NCBI GenBank assembly: GCA_947168935.1
Contig: CAMVNV010000023.1
Span: 1 to 34,997, forward strand
Origin: an uncultured Butyrivibrio sp.
GTDB lineage: Bacteria; Bacillota; Clostridia; Lachnospirales; Lachnospiraceae
Reading direction: 5' to 3'
Length of the DNA stretch: 34,997 nt
The notes under the pieces were generated by a model that was given only the letters and a program-made list of their open reading frames with translations, was not told the origin of the DNA and ran no database searches. Numbering within the stretch: the stretch's first letter is position 1; the number at the start of each line of letters is the position of its first letter. The translations under genes and the position numbers were made by a program. Shown one piece after another: positions 23,482 through 32,155 of this stretch.

Positions 23482-24141
23482 ATGCTAAAGAAATGTATCG
23501 CTGAATGTTTAGGAACCTGTGTACTTGTAGTATTTGGATGCGGAACTGCTGCCGCTATCGGTTGCGATGTTATGGGAGGATATGTTGCAACTGCTCTTGC
23601 TTTTGGTCTTGTTATCGTTGCCATGGCATATTCAATTGGTAACATTTCAGGATGTCATATTAATCCCGCAGTATCTCTTGCTATGCTCATATCCGGTAAG
23701 ATGAACGTAAGTGAATTTATTTCTTATGTTATATCCCAGTGTATCGGAGGCGTTATAGGTGCCCTTATTCTCAAGATCTTTGCAACATCAGGAGATATAG
23801 ACGCAGGTCTTGGTGCTAATGGCCTCTACTACAGCAACATAGGTCTTTCTATTCTTGTAGAGATAATTCTAACCTTCGTATTTGTACTTGCTATCCTTGG
23901 TGTTACATCACGTGACAGCTTCAGTAATATAGCAGGCCTTGTAATAGGTCTTACTCTCACACTTGTACACCTTCTTGGAATCCACTTCACAGGCACAAGC
24001 GTAAACCCTGCAAGAAGCCTTGGGCCTGCAATCTTTGCAGGCGGTGCAGCACTTTCATCTGTATGGGTATTCATCGTAGCTCCTCTTATCGGTGCAGCCC
24101 TTGCAGCTTTCTGTTATAAGTTCCTTGATTCAGACAAGTGA
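23482..24141 (+). CDS. aqpZ: Aquaporin Z-type water channel
   Basis: This 219-residue, six-helix membrane channel carries both half-helix NPA motifs (HINPAVS at 61-63 and SVNPARS at 175-177). Selectivity-filter residues match E. coli AqpZ rather than GlpF: Phe41, His163 (VHLLGIHFTGTSVNPARS), Thr172 and Arg178. Water is therefore the expected solute instead of glycerol. GAGGAGGGG precedes the ATG. It is a single gene with its own promoter and a bidirectional terminator. Confidence 0.94.
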   Translation: MLKKCIAECLGTCVLVVFGCGTAAAIGCDVMGGYVATALAFGLVIVAMAYSIGNISGCHINPAVSLAMLISGKMNVSEFISYVISQCIGGVIGALILKIFATSGDIDAGLGANGLYYSNIGLSILVEIILTFVFVLAILGVTSRDSFSNIAGLVIGLTLTLVHLLGIHFTGTSVNPARSLGPAIFAGGAALSSVWVFIVAPLIGAALAAFCYKFLDSDK

Positions 24142-24201
24142 TCAAAGATTTTTGCAAAAAGCATTTTTAATCAGAATCATGATCAAAACTCATATTTAGA
24201 A

Positions 24202-24230
24202 AAAAGACACGGCCGTGGGCCGTGTCTTTT
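24202..24230. terminator. Bidirectional terminator between aqpZ and mglB
   Basis: AAAAGACACGGCC (24202-24214) and GGCCGTGTCTTTT (24218-24230) form a 13-bp perfect stem with a three-base loop, A-rich on one side and T-rich on the other. It serves aqpZ on the plus strand and the sensor operon on the minus strand, where it starts three bases past the mglB stop. Confidence 0.93.
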
Positions 24231-24233
24231 ATA

Positions 24234-25289
24234 TTAATACAAATAGTCATTCACATTATCAAGTGTGACTTTTGTATGAGGGAGCCTAATATAGTGCTCA
24301 TCTTCAATGCCAAGATCATCAAGTGGCTGACCTGTAGCAAGGGCAATAGCAAGATCGTACATTGCATGAGCCTGACCTTCCTTGTCATTGTAAACCGTTC
24401 CGTACATGTATCCTGTCTTAACAGCTTCAAGGCCTCCAATCGTTCCATCTATTCCATAGATTGCAGGAAGCATTGACTTTGCCTTATCTCCGAAGATATT
24501 TATATATGCATCAATAGCACCAAGTGCCATATCATCGTTATTTGCAATTATAAGTTCGATCTCTGTCTTAGCATTTATAAGCTGTTCGATCTTACTCTGG
24601 GCCTGAGTCCTGTTGAAATTAGCGATGGCAAGACCTTTTCTGTCAAGCTTGATCCCATGATCAATCAGAGTTTCAACGCAGTACTCGCTTCTAACTATGG
24701 CATCCTGATGACCGGCTTCACCCTGAAGCATGACATACTGGATATATCCGTCGCCATTTGCGTCTATATTTAGGTTCTCATCAAGAATCCCTTCTGCTGC
24801 CAGCTCGCCCTGCATAATTCCTGATTCCATAGCATCAGAGCCTACATAATAGAAATTATCAGATCTTCTTAAATCTTCTCCTGTCAATTCCCTGTTAAAA
24901 AATATAACCGGCACATCATATTTAAGAGCAAGATCAATGATATGTTCAGGCTCTGTCCTGTCAACAAGATTTATGCATATAACATCACATCCGCCATCGA
25001 TCATCTCCTGCATCTGATTATTCTGCTCTTTCATACTCTGCCCTGCGTTGTAGGTTATAACAGTTACATTAGCATCTGCGTAGCTGTTAAATTCATCCAT
25101 AAGCTGAGTTATGAAAGTGTCATGAATATCATAGACAGATACACCTATACGGATTGTATCTTTATCTTTATTTTTAATATTGCCGCAACCGGATATTATC
25201 GTGGCCATTAGCGCCATCATCAGATATACCGATAATATCTTTTTTCTAATCTCCGATTGGGAAAAGAATCTGCTGATTCCCTTCATCAT
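24234..25289 (-). CDS. mglB: MglB-like galactose/glucose-binding lipoprotein in the sensor operon
   Basis: This 351-residue lipoprotein has a signal peptide ending in ATIISGC (Cys35) and a full periplasmic-binding domain closely patterned on E. coli MglB: IGVSVYDIHDTFI, CINLVDRTEPEHI, VPVIFFNRELTG, FYYVGSDAMESGIMQGELAA, the calcium-loop-like NIDANGDGYIQYVMLQGEAG, LIIANNDDMALGAIDA and YGIDGTIGGLEAVKTGYMYG. Galactose or glucose binding is likely. GGGGGA lies eight bases before the ATG at 25289, inside the preceding gene, so the two genes overlap by 44 bases and are probably translationally coupled. It is the last gene of the response regulator-kinase operon, not of the transporter operon, so it may serve sensing, uptake or both. 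Confidence 0.88.
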   Translation of the reverse strand: MMKGISRFFSQSEIRKKILSVYLMMALMATIISGCGNIKNKDKDTIRIGVSVYDIHDTFITQLMDEFNSYADANVTVITYNAGQSMKEQNNQMQEMIDGGCDVICINLVDRTEPEHIIDLALKYDVPVIFFNRELTGEDLRRSDNFYYVGSDAMESGIMQGELAAEGILDENLNIDANGDGYIQYVMLQGEAGHQDAIVRSEYCVETLIDHGIKLDRKGLAIANFNRTQAQSKIEQLINAKTEIELIIANNDDMALGAIDAYINIFGDKAKSMLPAIYGIDGTIGGLEAVKTGYMYGTVYNDKEGQAHAMYDLAIALATGQPLDDLGIEDEHYIRLPHTKVTLDNVNDYLY

Positions 25290-26268
25290 ACATTGTTTCC
25301 CCCGTAACATATGCATAGCCAACTGTATAGTCACTCATCTTGCTTCGTTCATCTTTAAGAACGTAGGCAAGACTGTTTATTGCCATATAGCCCATCTCAT
25401 ACTCATTGATGACCACCATACCGCCTATTATTCCCTGATCAAGGTCACTAAGGTTTTCCGGCGAACATCCTATTCCATACAGTTTTACATTTTTCCGTCC
25501 ATTGGTTGGATAAGAATTATAACTATCCACCATCTGAATGTAGTCTGCTGCTGTCTCTGTCACATCATTATCTAGAGCTACCAGAATATCAGCATCATTG
25601 TTACTTACAAGTTCACCGATCTCTCTTTCTGTCAGCTCAGTTGCTTCTACGCTGAAGACGATCTGTGCACCGACTTCCTGCGATACTTCTTTGAAGGCAT
25701 TGATTCTCTCCTGAACTGATGCAAGCTTAAGATTACCTGCAAGTATGCCTATCCTGACACCTGTCAGATCCCCCAGATCTTGCTCAATCCTTGTTGCCAG
25801 TTCACTGCTCACCTGCACGCTGTCAGCACCTATAAAGCTTATCCTGCTGTTATCAAGTTCTTCTTTTTCAACGTTGTTATCAATAAGCTCTATATATACA
25901 TTTGCCGGTACATCCGAAAGGATGTCTATTCCCCCGCTTCCGGAACAAAGCTGTACTATAACTGCGTCAGCGCCATTTTCAATTTCCTGATCGATAAGAT
26001 TTTTTTCCTGAAGAGGACTTCCTTCAAAATCTGTCGTAACGTAGTTAAGTCTTATACCGTTTTCTCTGGCTGCCTGTCTTAGCCCAGTCTGGAAGCTGTC
26101 CCACCTTGCACTGTTACTGTCATCTACAATTACAGATATCTGATATTTGACAACAGTACCATCGACGTTTATAACATCGATAGCGCAGACAACAATACCT
26201 ATAACTATCGCTGTTACTATAGCAGCAAGCCATTTACTTTCATTAAATATATTCCGCGGATTCCACAT
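25246..26268 (-). CDS. Membrane-anchored periplasmic-binding-fold sugar sensor
   Basis: The 340-residue protein begins with one transmembrane helix (about residues 12-36, WLAAIVTAIVIGIVVCAIDV) without a lipobox, followed by a type I periplasmic-binding domain: YQISVIVDDSNSARWDSFQT, GADAVIVQLCSGSGGID, RISFIGADSVQVSSELA, VRIGILAGNLKLASVQERI and NDADILVALDNDVTETAADY. Such helix-anchored binding proteins next to LytS/YesM kinases, like clostridial XylFII, act as extracellular ligand sensors that dock on the kinase. It overlaps the kinase gene by 26 bases and mglB by 44, implying tight co-translation. GGAGG lies eleven bases before the ATG. The ligand is unknown. A transport role is less likely because of the fixed anchor. 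Confidence 0.82.
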   Translation of the reverse strand: MWNPRNIFNESKWLAAIVTAIVIGIVVCAIDVINVDGTVVKYQISVIVDDSNSARWDSFQTGLRQAARENGIRLNYVTTDFEGSPLQEKNLIDQEIENGADAVIVQLCSGSGGIDILSDVPANVYIELIDNNVEKEELDNSRISFIGADSVQVSSELATRIEQDLGDLTGVRIGILAGNLKLASVQERINAFKEVSQEVGAQIVFSVEATELTEREIGELVSNNDADILVALDNDVTETAADYIQMVDSYNSYPTNGRKNVKLYGIGCSPENLSDLDQGIIGGMVVINEYEMGYMAINSLAYVLKDERSKMSDYTVGYAYVTGETMYDEGNQQILFPIGD

Positions 26269-28087
26269 CTCTTGCGCTTTCCTCCGAATATTCTATATAT
26301 GGCATGTGAATAGTTACTTTGGTACCCTCATCTGCCTCTGTGTCAATCATAAGTCCGTAGTCTTTACCGAACCTAAGCTGAAGTCTCCTGTGTACATTTA
26401 TAAGACCAACGCCCGAGCCTCTTGCCCTTGTTCTTCCCTCTTCAGTAAGAAGGCCCTCTGCCTGCTCAGGACTCATTCCATAGCCGTTATCTTCAACCTC
26501 GATATAAACGTCATCCCCTTTTCTGTATCCGCGAACCTTTATGCTTCCCGGATCCTCCATGCCTTTTACGCCATAATAAATAGCATTTTCCAAAAGAGGC
26601 TGTACTACGAGTTTTACTATGCAGCAATCCATTATTTCAGGATCAATATCATAGCTTACAGAAAAAGAATCCTTGAACCTAACCTTCTGAATATTGGTAT
26701 AGTTCTCAGCGTGCTTGATTTCTTCACTTACTCTGATGATATTTCTTCCGCTTGAAAGACTTATTCTGAACAGTGATGAAAGCTGGGTTATCATATATAC
26801 AGCTTCCTTGTTCCTGCCATCTTCAACCATCCATACGATGGAATCCAGGGTGTTATATAAAAAGTGTGGATTAACCTGAGACTGAAGCGCATCAAGCTCG
26901 CTTTTTCTCTTTTCTTCCTGCTCCTTTATGATATCGCCCATAAGGAATGAGATCTGATTAAGAAGCTTTTGAAGCGTGGTTCCAAGATACTGAACTTCGT
27001 TAGATCCGCCTATATACACTATAGGAACACTCTTTTCCGTAACCTCGATATCATGAATCGAAGCAGTAAGTTTTCTGATAGGACTTGATATCCTTGCAGA
27101 GATGAGCCTGTTAAGAAGGAGAACCGCAAGCATAACAAGAAGAACGATAAGGATCATAAATGACCTTGTACTTCTAAGTCCTACCGACAGGTTTTTGGTA
27201 GGAATAACGCTGATAAGCTTCCATCCCGTATAGCTTATAGTGTTAACAATCTCTATTCTCTTTTCCCCATTAAATTTCTCTTCATAAACTCCGTCAGAAT
27301 ATGATGCTACCGTCGCATTATTTTCTTCATAAAGTCCCGATACGATCTGCATGTTCTGAGGATGATATATGATCCTTCCCTCTCTATCGCAAAGGTATAT
27401 ATATCCCTGGGAAAGTGAATTATTAAGAATGTCGAACATCTGATATACCGTCGTGTAATCCATATCAACAAGAAGAACACCCTGTTTTGGTATTCCTCCT
27501 CTTGTAAACATGACAGAACGGCTAAGTGATATTACCCAGTAATATCTGTTTGACGAATCACTAAAAAGGTTCTGAACATGGGGCGTTGAGAAATGCATGT
27601 TCTCAACTTCTCCTGTAGCATCCGTGAACCACTCCTGGGTGGTCACATCGATATTTTTCTTCTGGATAGCTGAAGGAGCTGCCCCAAGCAGACGCCCATT
27701 TGATTCATAGAGCGCCATTGAAACAACATAGTCTTTATTGGATTCATATAGAAGATTCATCTGACTTCCGATCTTATCTACGTATACGTCAGATGTCTGT
27801 ATTGATGTGTAATAAAAGGCATCAGAAAGCTGCCTCATCTGCCTCAGGTAATCTTCGAGCTTTTCACCTGTCTGAGAGAGGATCGTCCTTGCGTTATCAG
27901 TTGCAACCTGACGCGATATAGATGCAAAGCTTCTGTAAAGAACTGCACCCAAAAGGCTCATGGACAAAACTGATACTACCGTATATGAGGTCAGGAGCGT
28001 AATCTGGATATTACGTGCTACCAGTTTCCTTCTCAGCTCATGATGACCTTTTTTTATCCTGCTGTCTCTCCCTTTGAAAATCCCCAT
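26243..28087 (-). CDS. YesM/LytS-type sensor histidine kinase
   Basis: This 614-residue membrane kinase has a helix at about 28-50, an extracellular region to about 305 with a Cache-like second half (QGVLLVDMDYTTVYQMF, YIYLCDREGRIIYHP), a second helix (309-328), a HAMP segment (329-382), a dimerisation and phosphoacceptor domain with ALQSQVNPHFLYNTLDSI (His408), and an ATPase domain with the N box LLENAIYYG (499-507), DNGYGM and SGVGLINVHRRL. Its partner is the AraC-type regulator encoded nine bases upstream. The following gene for the anchored binding protein overlaps by 26 bases, which suggests a signalling complex. GAGG is four bases before the ATG. Confidence 0.94.
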   Translation of the reverse strand: MGIFKGRDSRIKKGHHELRRKLVARNIQITLLTSYTVVSVLSMSLLGAVLYRSFASISRQVATDNARTILSQTGEKLEDYLRQMRQLSDAFYYTSIQTSDVYVDKIGSQMNLLYESNKDYVVSMALYESNGRLLGAAPSAIQKKNIDVTTQEWFTDATGEVENMHFSTPHVQNLFSDSSNRYYWVISLSRSVMFTRGGIPKQGVLLVDMDYTTVYQMFDILNNSLSQGYIYLCDREGRIIYHPQNMQIVSGLYEENNATVASYSDGVYEEKFNGEKRIEIVNTISYTGWKLISVIPTKNLSVGLRSTRSFMILIVLLVMLAVLLLNRLISARISSPIRKLTASIHDIEVTEKSVPIVYIGGSNEVQYLGTTLQKLLNQISFLMGDIIKEQEEKRKSELDALQSQVNPHFLYNTLDSIVWMVEDGRNKEAVYMITQLSSLFRISLSSGRNIIRVSEEIKHAENYTNIQKVRFKDSFSVSYDIDPEIMDCCIVKLVVQPLLENAIYYGVKGMEDPGSIKVRGYRKGDDVYIEVEDNGYGMSPEQAEGLLTEEGRTRARGSGVGLINVHRRLQLRFGKDYGLMIDTEADEGTKVTIHMPYIEYSEESARDVESAEYI

Positions 28088-28096
28088 AAATCCTCT

Positions 28097-29692
28097 TTAA
28101 GAGTTTTCCCCTCTGTTTCGGAACTTTGAAGGTGTTATTCCATACTGGCGTTTAAAAACATAACTAAAATAGTTAGGATCAGTAAAACCAACTTCCGCTG
28201 CAATGACATAGGTTTTCTTGTCAGATGTCATAAGAAGCTCTCTTGCCTTATCCATACGATAATCCGTAAGGTATGTGACAAAGGTTTTGCCTGTCTCCTT
28301 TTTAAATACTGTTGAGAAATATGCAGAACTTACCCCAAGATTCTTGCATATCTTTTCTATTGTAATCCCCTCTTCGTTATAATGAGCAGCAACATATTCC
28401 TGTGCCTTAAGCACGAAGGACTTCTGCCCCTTACTCCTTACATCCCCGATCATCTGCTGCATCCTTGTCAGGATCCCTGTCAGCATGATCTTAAACTCTT
28501 CAACATCCGGAAGCGCCTTGCCTATCGTATTTTCTGTAAACACTTCATCTATGGCAAGGTGATTCTCCTGAGCAAACCTGTAAAGTCTACTCATGGTATC
28601 CGTGATAAAAAATTCATACAGCTTCATTGTGCCAAGATCCTGGCTGTAGCTGTCTATAAATTTACCCGCTTCTACAGGTATATCAATTGTATCCTCCACA
28701 CGAATCCTTCTGAGAATATCTGAAAGAGTCTTGCCACTCTCATCAAGAATAGTCTCATTGTCGTGTTCGGGCTCTATCTCCATGATATTGATAGCTTTAC
28801 CAATTCCATATATAGCCCTTGATGATACTGCCTGAGAAGCACCCTCAAGTGAATGAACCGTATCCATAGGATCGGTGCATACCATTCCCAGTCCTACTGT
28901 AACAATCGCTTTACATGCGATCTTCGCAAGTCTGCAGAAGCTGTCACAATCATCTGTAAGCTCTATAACCTGCCTTGAATCTTCCATCTGGGCAATCATG
29001 ACTGTATCACCCTGGTAGGAAAAGAACTTACCGCGCCACTTCTCTTCAAGTCTCTCCTGTGCAAGTCTTCTTACTGAAATTCCAAGAAGAACAGGGTTAA
29101 GACCTTCCGGCGCAAGTGTGGAAGATGTATGTATAAGGACAACGTTATAAACAGGTCCCTTCAGGTCTATCTGATAGTTAAGAAGATATTCTGCAAGGTG
29201 TTCCTGGGGAATTCTTCCTGATACAAGTTCAGCATAGAATGTCTCCTGAAGTAGAGGAAGGCTCTGTGCATAGTATCTTGAAAGCTTTCTGATACTCTGA
29301 CGTTCCTCAGCCTCCTTATCAAGGGATTCCCTTATCCTTGTAAAAAGAGCACTCAGCTCATCAGAATTAACAGGCTTTAAGATATACTCTTCAGCCTCAA
29401 GCTTAATAGCTTCCTTAGCATATTCAAATTCATCATATCCTGAGAAAATAATGATCTTAACACCAGGGCACAGCTTACGAAGCTGTCTTGAAAACTCCAG
29501 GCCATCCATATATGGCATCTGAATATCTGTCATGACAACATCAGGAGTGTCGCCTTCAGCCATCTCCAGAGCTTCAACCCCGTTATGAGCATAAGTAGGG
29601 ATTTCGTAACCAAGCCCTTTCCAATCTATTTTTCGAACGATGGCATTAATAACCTCTTCTTCATCGTCAACAAGCAGACATCTGTAACCCAA
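28097..29692 (-). CDS. YesN-type response regulator with AraC DNA-binding domain
   Basis: The 531-residue protein has an N-terminal receiver (YRCLLVDDEEEVINAIVRK, phosphoacceptor Asp56 in VVMTDIQMPYMDG, switch and Lys in YILKPV), a long middle region, and a C-terminal AraC pair of helix-turn-helix motifs (GITIEKICKNLGVSSAYFS and YVIAAEVGFTDPNYFSYVFK). It most likely activates a sugar uptake operon, plausibly the adjacent one, when phosphorylated by the kinase that follows. The start is unusual: TTG at 29692 with GGAGG seven bases upstream. An in-frame TTG at 29731 lies just upstream of the -10 sequence, so it would not be transcribed. Confidence 0.92.
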   Translation of the reverse strand: MGYRCLLVDDEEEVINAIVRKIDWKGLGYEIPTYAHNGVEALEMAEGDTPDVVMTDIQMPYMDGLEFSRQLRKLCPGVKIIIFSGYDEFEYAKEAIKLEAEEYILKPVNSDELSALFTRIRESLDKEAEERQSIRKLSRYYAQSLPLLQETFYAELVSGRIPQEHLAEYLLNYQIDLKGPVYNVVLIHTSSTLAPEGLNPVLLGISVRRLAQERLEEKWRGKFFSYQGDTVMIAQMEDSRQVIELTDDCDSFCRLAKIACKAIVTVGLGMVCTDPMDTVHSLEGASQAVSSRAIYGIGKAINIMEIEPEHDNETILDESGKTLSDILRRIRVEDTIDIPVEAGKFIDSYSQDLGTMKLYEFFITDTMSRLYRFAQENHLAIDEVFTENTIGKALPDVEEFKIMLTGILTRMQQMIGDVRSKGQKSFVLKAQEYVAAHYNEEGITIEKICKNLGVSSAYFSTVFKKETGKTFVTYLTDYRMDKARELLMTSDKKTYVIAAEVGFTDPNYFSYVFKRQYGITPSKFRNRGENS

Positions 29693-29722
29693 AATATCGC
29701 CTCCATACCCGTTTCTGTGACC

Positions 29723-29728
29723 ATTATA
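29723..29728 (-). promoter_or_regulatory. -10 element of the sensor operon promoter
   Basis: TATAAT on the minus strand, about 31 bases before the TTG start of the response regulator. No good -35 is seen 16-18 bases upstream, where the terminator of the transporter operon lies; an activator may be needed. Confidence 0.45.
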
Positions 29729-29747
29729 CAACTTCTTACCAAAAATA

Positions 29748-29771
29748 GCGCGGCCAAACAGTAGGCCGCGC
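29748..29771 (-). terminator. Terminator of the sugar transporter operon
   Basis: GCGCGGCC (29748-29755) and GGCCGCGC (29764-29771) form an all-GC 8-bp stem with an eight-base loop, followed on the minus strand by TATTTTT. It separates the permease genes from the sensor operon. Confidence 0.88.
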
Positions 29772-29791
29772 CATGTTTAACAGTTAGAATA

Positions 29792-30964
29792 TTACTTTTT
29801 CTTAGCTGCTATTCTTGCTGAGATGATATCAAATGCAACTGCAGCAAGAAGAACGAAGCCCTTGATAACCTTCTGATAGTTTGCATCAATACTCATAAGG
29901 CTCATTCCAAGATTGATAACACCGATGATAGTAGCACCGATAACTACGCCGAATACTGAACCTTTTCCACCATATGCAGATACACCACCAACAACGCAGG
30001 CTGAGATAGCATCCATCTCATAGTTAGTACCTATTGTTGAGTTAGCAGCCTGGAATCTTGCTACTACAGTATATGCACTGATTACAGTAAGAACTGCCAT
30101 GTTGAGATATGCAAGGAAAAGTATCATTTTGGTATTGATACCTGAAAGTCTTGTAGCCTCTCTGTTACCACCAATTGTATAGAAGTAACGACCAATTGTT
30201 GTCTTCTCTGTGATGAATGCATAGATAAGAACTATTGCAAGAGCCCATACAAGAGCTGTAGGTATACCACCTGCATATGCAAGCTTATAAGCAAAGAGCA
30301 TGATAGCTGCTCCGAATACTACGATCTTAGTGATCATTGCAGCAAGTGAATCATGTACATAACCCTTTTTGATCTTAACACTACGGCTTCTGATCAGAAG
30401 GAATGCTACAAGGATAACTGCAACTACACCAAATATCATACAAGGAATATTCATCTGCTTACCAGGTGTTTCAAAAAGCTTACCTGCGAATATGTTAAGG
30501 TAACCCTTTGGAATAGGAGCAATTGAACCTGTTGTACTGTTAGAAGAAAGGATTGATGTTGCAATTCCTCTAAATGCAAGATAACCAACCAGTGTTGCGA
30601 TCCACGGCGGGATATTGACATAAGCTATAAGTGCTCCAAGTACACATCCATAAACGATACCGATAAGGAGCATTGCTAATATGGAGCCAAAAACATTGAA
30701 CTCTTTAACTACCATCATTACGCCACCAACAGATCCAAGGAAACATATGAAGGATCCGCAGGAAAGATCGATATTACCACCTGTCAGCATACACATAAGC
30801 ATACCGCATCCAAGGATGTAAACGTATGCATTCTGAATAATAAGTGCGCTGAAGTTAAGAGGTGAAAAGATTGCACCACTTGTAGTAACACAGAAGAAAA
30901 GGTATACGGCGACAAGAATCAGAAGTCTTGTATTTGATTTTAAAATTTTCTTAACGTTTTCCAT
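29792..30964 (-). CDS. Sugar ABC transporter permease, second copy (MmsB/XylH type)
   Basis: This 390-residue integral membrane protein belongs to the permeases of carbohydrate-uptake class 2 importers. It shows the family stretches [68 protein letters not shown] and MDAISACVVGGVSAYGGKGS, and about nine or ten hydrophobic segments. It is a tandem paralogue of the permease encoded 15 bases upstream, so the transporter core may be a heterodimer. The ribosome binding site AAGGGGG overlaps the stop codon of that gene. It is the last gene of the operon. Confidence 0.9.
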   Translation of the reverse strand: MENVKKILKSNTRLLILVAVYLFFCVTTSGAIFSPLNFSALIIQNAYVYILGCGMLMCMLTGGNIDLSCGSFICFLGSVGGVMMVVKEFNVFGSILAMLLIGIVYGCVLGALIAYVNIPPWIATLVGYLAFRGIATSILSSNSTTGSIAPIPKGYLNIFAGKLFETPGKQMNIPCMIFGVVAVILVAFLLIRSRSVKIKKGYVHDSLAAMITKIVVFGAAIMLFAYKLAYAGGIPTALVWALAIVLIYAFITEKTTIGRYFYTIGGNREATRLSGINTKMILFLAYLNMAVLTVISAYTVVARFQAANSTIGTNYEMDAISACVVGGVSAYGGKGSVFGVVIGATIIGVINLGMSLMSIDANYQKVIKGFVLLAAVAFDIISARIAAKKK

Positions 30965-30979
30965 TTATTGTCGTCCCCC

Positions 30980-32155
30980 TTACTGCTTCTCTCTCTTGGA
31001 CAGGATATCGAACATAACTGCCAGAAGAAGAACTATACCTTTTACAACTTTCTGATAGTTTGAGTCAACACCCATGATACTCATACCCTGGTTGATAACA
31101 CCAAGAAGAGCAGCACCAATGAATACTCCGGAAATCTTACCGGTTCCGCCATAAGCTGAAGCTCCACCGATGAAGCAGGCAGCGATGGCATCCATCTCAT
31201 ATCCCTGGCCATATGTAGGCTGAGCTGAAGCAGCTCTTGCTACTGTAAGGATACCTGCAAGACCTGCAAGGAATCCCATATTAGCATAGGCAATGAAGTA
31301 AACAAGCTTTGTATTAACACCAGAAAGTGCTGTAGCCTTCTCATTACCACCTACTGCATAGAGATAACGACCAATTGCTGTATTGTTAAGTACATAATTG
31401 TAGATAAGCATTACTGCAGCTATCCAGATAAGACCTGTTGGAATTCCCTTATATGTTGAAAGAATATAAGCAAATGTCATTATGATAATGCAGATAACAA
31501 TTGCCTTAATAAGCTTTATCACAGGATTATCTGAAACAATATTGAATTTCTTCTCTTTAATGATTCCGGCAACAGTAGTTGCAAGATAGATAATAGCTAC
31601 GATAGCACCTGCAACAAGACATGTTACATTGAGCTTAACGCTCTCGATCTTGAAAATATCAGGAACATAGCAGTCTGCACCGCCGCCAAATACGTTAAGG
31701 AATACCTTGTCGTTGATAGCTACTGCATATCCGTTAAGTACTACGTTAGCAAGACCTCTGAATGCGTACATTCCGGCAAGTGTTGCAATGAATGGTGGAA
31801 CGCTTACCCATGCGATCCAGTAACCCTGGAACTGACCAATGATAAGGCTTATGATAAGCATTACAAATACTGCAAGCCATACATTGATTCCACTCTTAAG
31901 CATAAGTGCTCCTATACCACCTGCAAAGCAGACTACTGAACCTACTGCAAGGTCGATATTACCACCTGTCAGCATACACATCAGCATACCTGTTGCAAGA
32001 ACGAATACATATGCGTTCTGTGAAATAAGGTTATTTATATTCTGTGCGTACAGAATCTTTCCACCTGTAGCGATGGAAAAGTAAATCACTACAACAATGA
32101 GCGCAAGGATCATTGCATATTTCTGGAAAAAGGAAGCTAAGCTGTTTGTTTTCAT
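30980..32155 (-). CDS. Sugar ABC transporter permease, first copy (MmsB/XylH type)
   Basis: This 391-residue membrane permease resembles its downstream neighbour along its length: [73 protein letters not shown] and [20 protein letters not shown]. It matches the multiple-monosaccharide (ChvE-GguA-GguB) permease pattern. GGAGG lies seven bases before the ATG, which overlaps the ATPase stop by four bases (ATGA), so it is translationally coupled to the ATPase. Confidence 0.92.
   Translation of the reverse strand: MKTNSLASFFQKYAMILALIVVVIYFSIATGGKILYAQNINNLISQNAYVFVLATGMLMCMLTGGNIDLAVGSVVCFAGGIGALMLKSGINVWLAVFVMLIISLIIGQFQGYWIAWVSVPPFIATLAGMYAFRGLANVVLNGYAVAINDKVFLNVFGGGADCYVPDIFKIESVKLNVTCLVAGAIVAIIYLATTVAGIIKEKKFNIVSDNPVIKLIKAIVICIIIMTFAYILSTYKGIPTGLIWIAAVMLIYNYVLNNTAIGRYLYAVGGNEKATALSGVNTKLVYFIAYANMGFLAGLAGILTVARAASAQPTYGQGYEMDAIAACFIGGASAYGGTGKISGVFIGAALLGVINQGMSIMGVDSNYQKVVKGIVLLLAVMFDILSKREKQ

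Noticed and set aside
26147-26755. 202-codon plus-strand open frame across the kinase and sensor genes
   Set aside because: Antisense to two overlapping real genes and without domain features.
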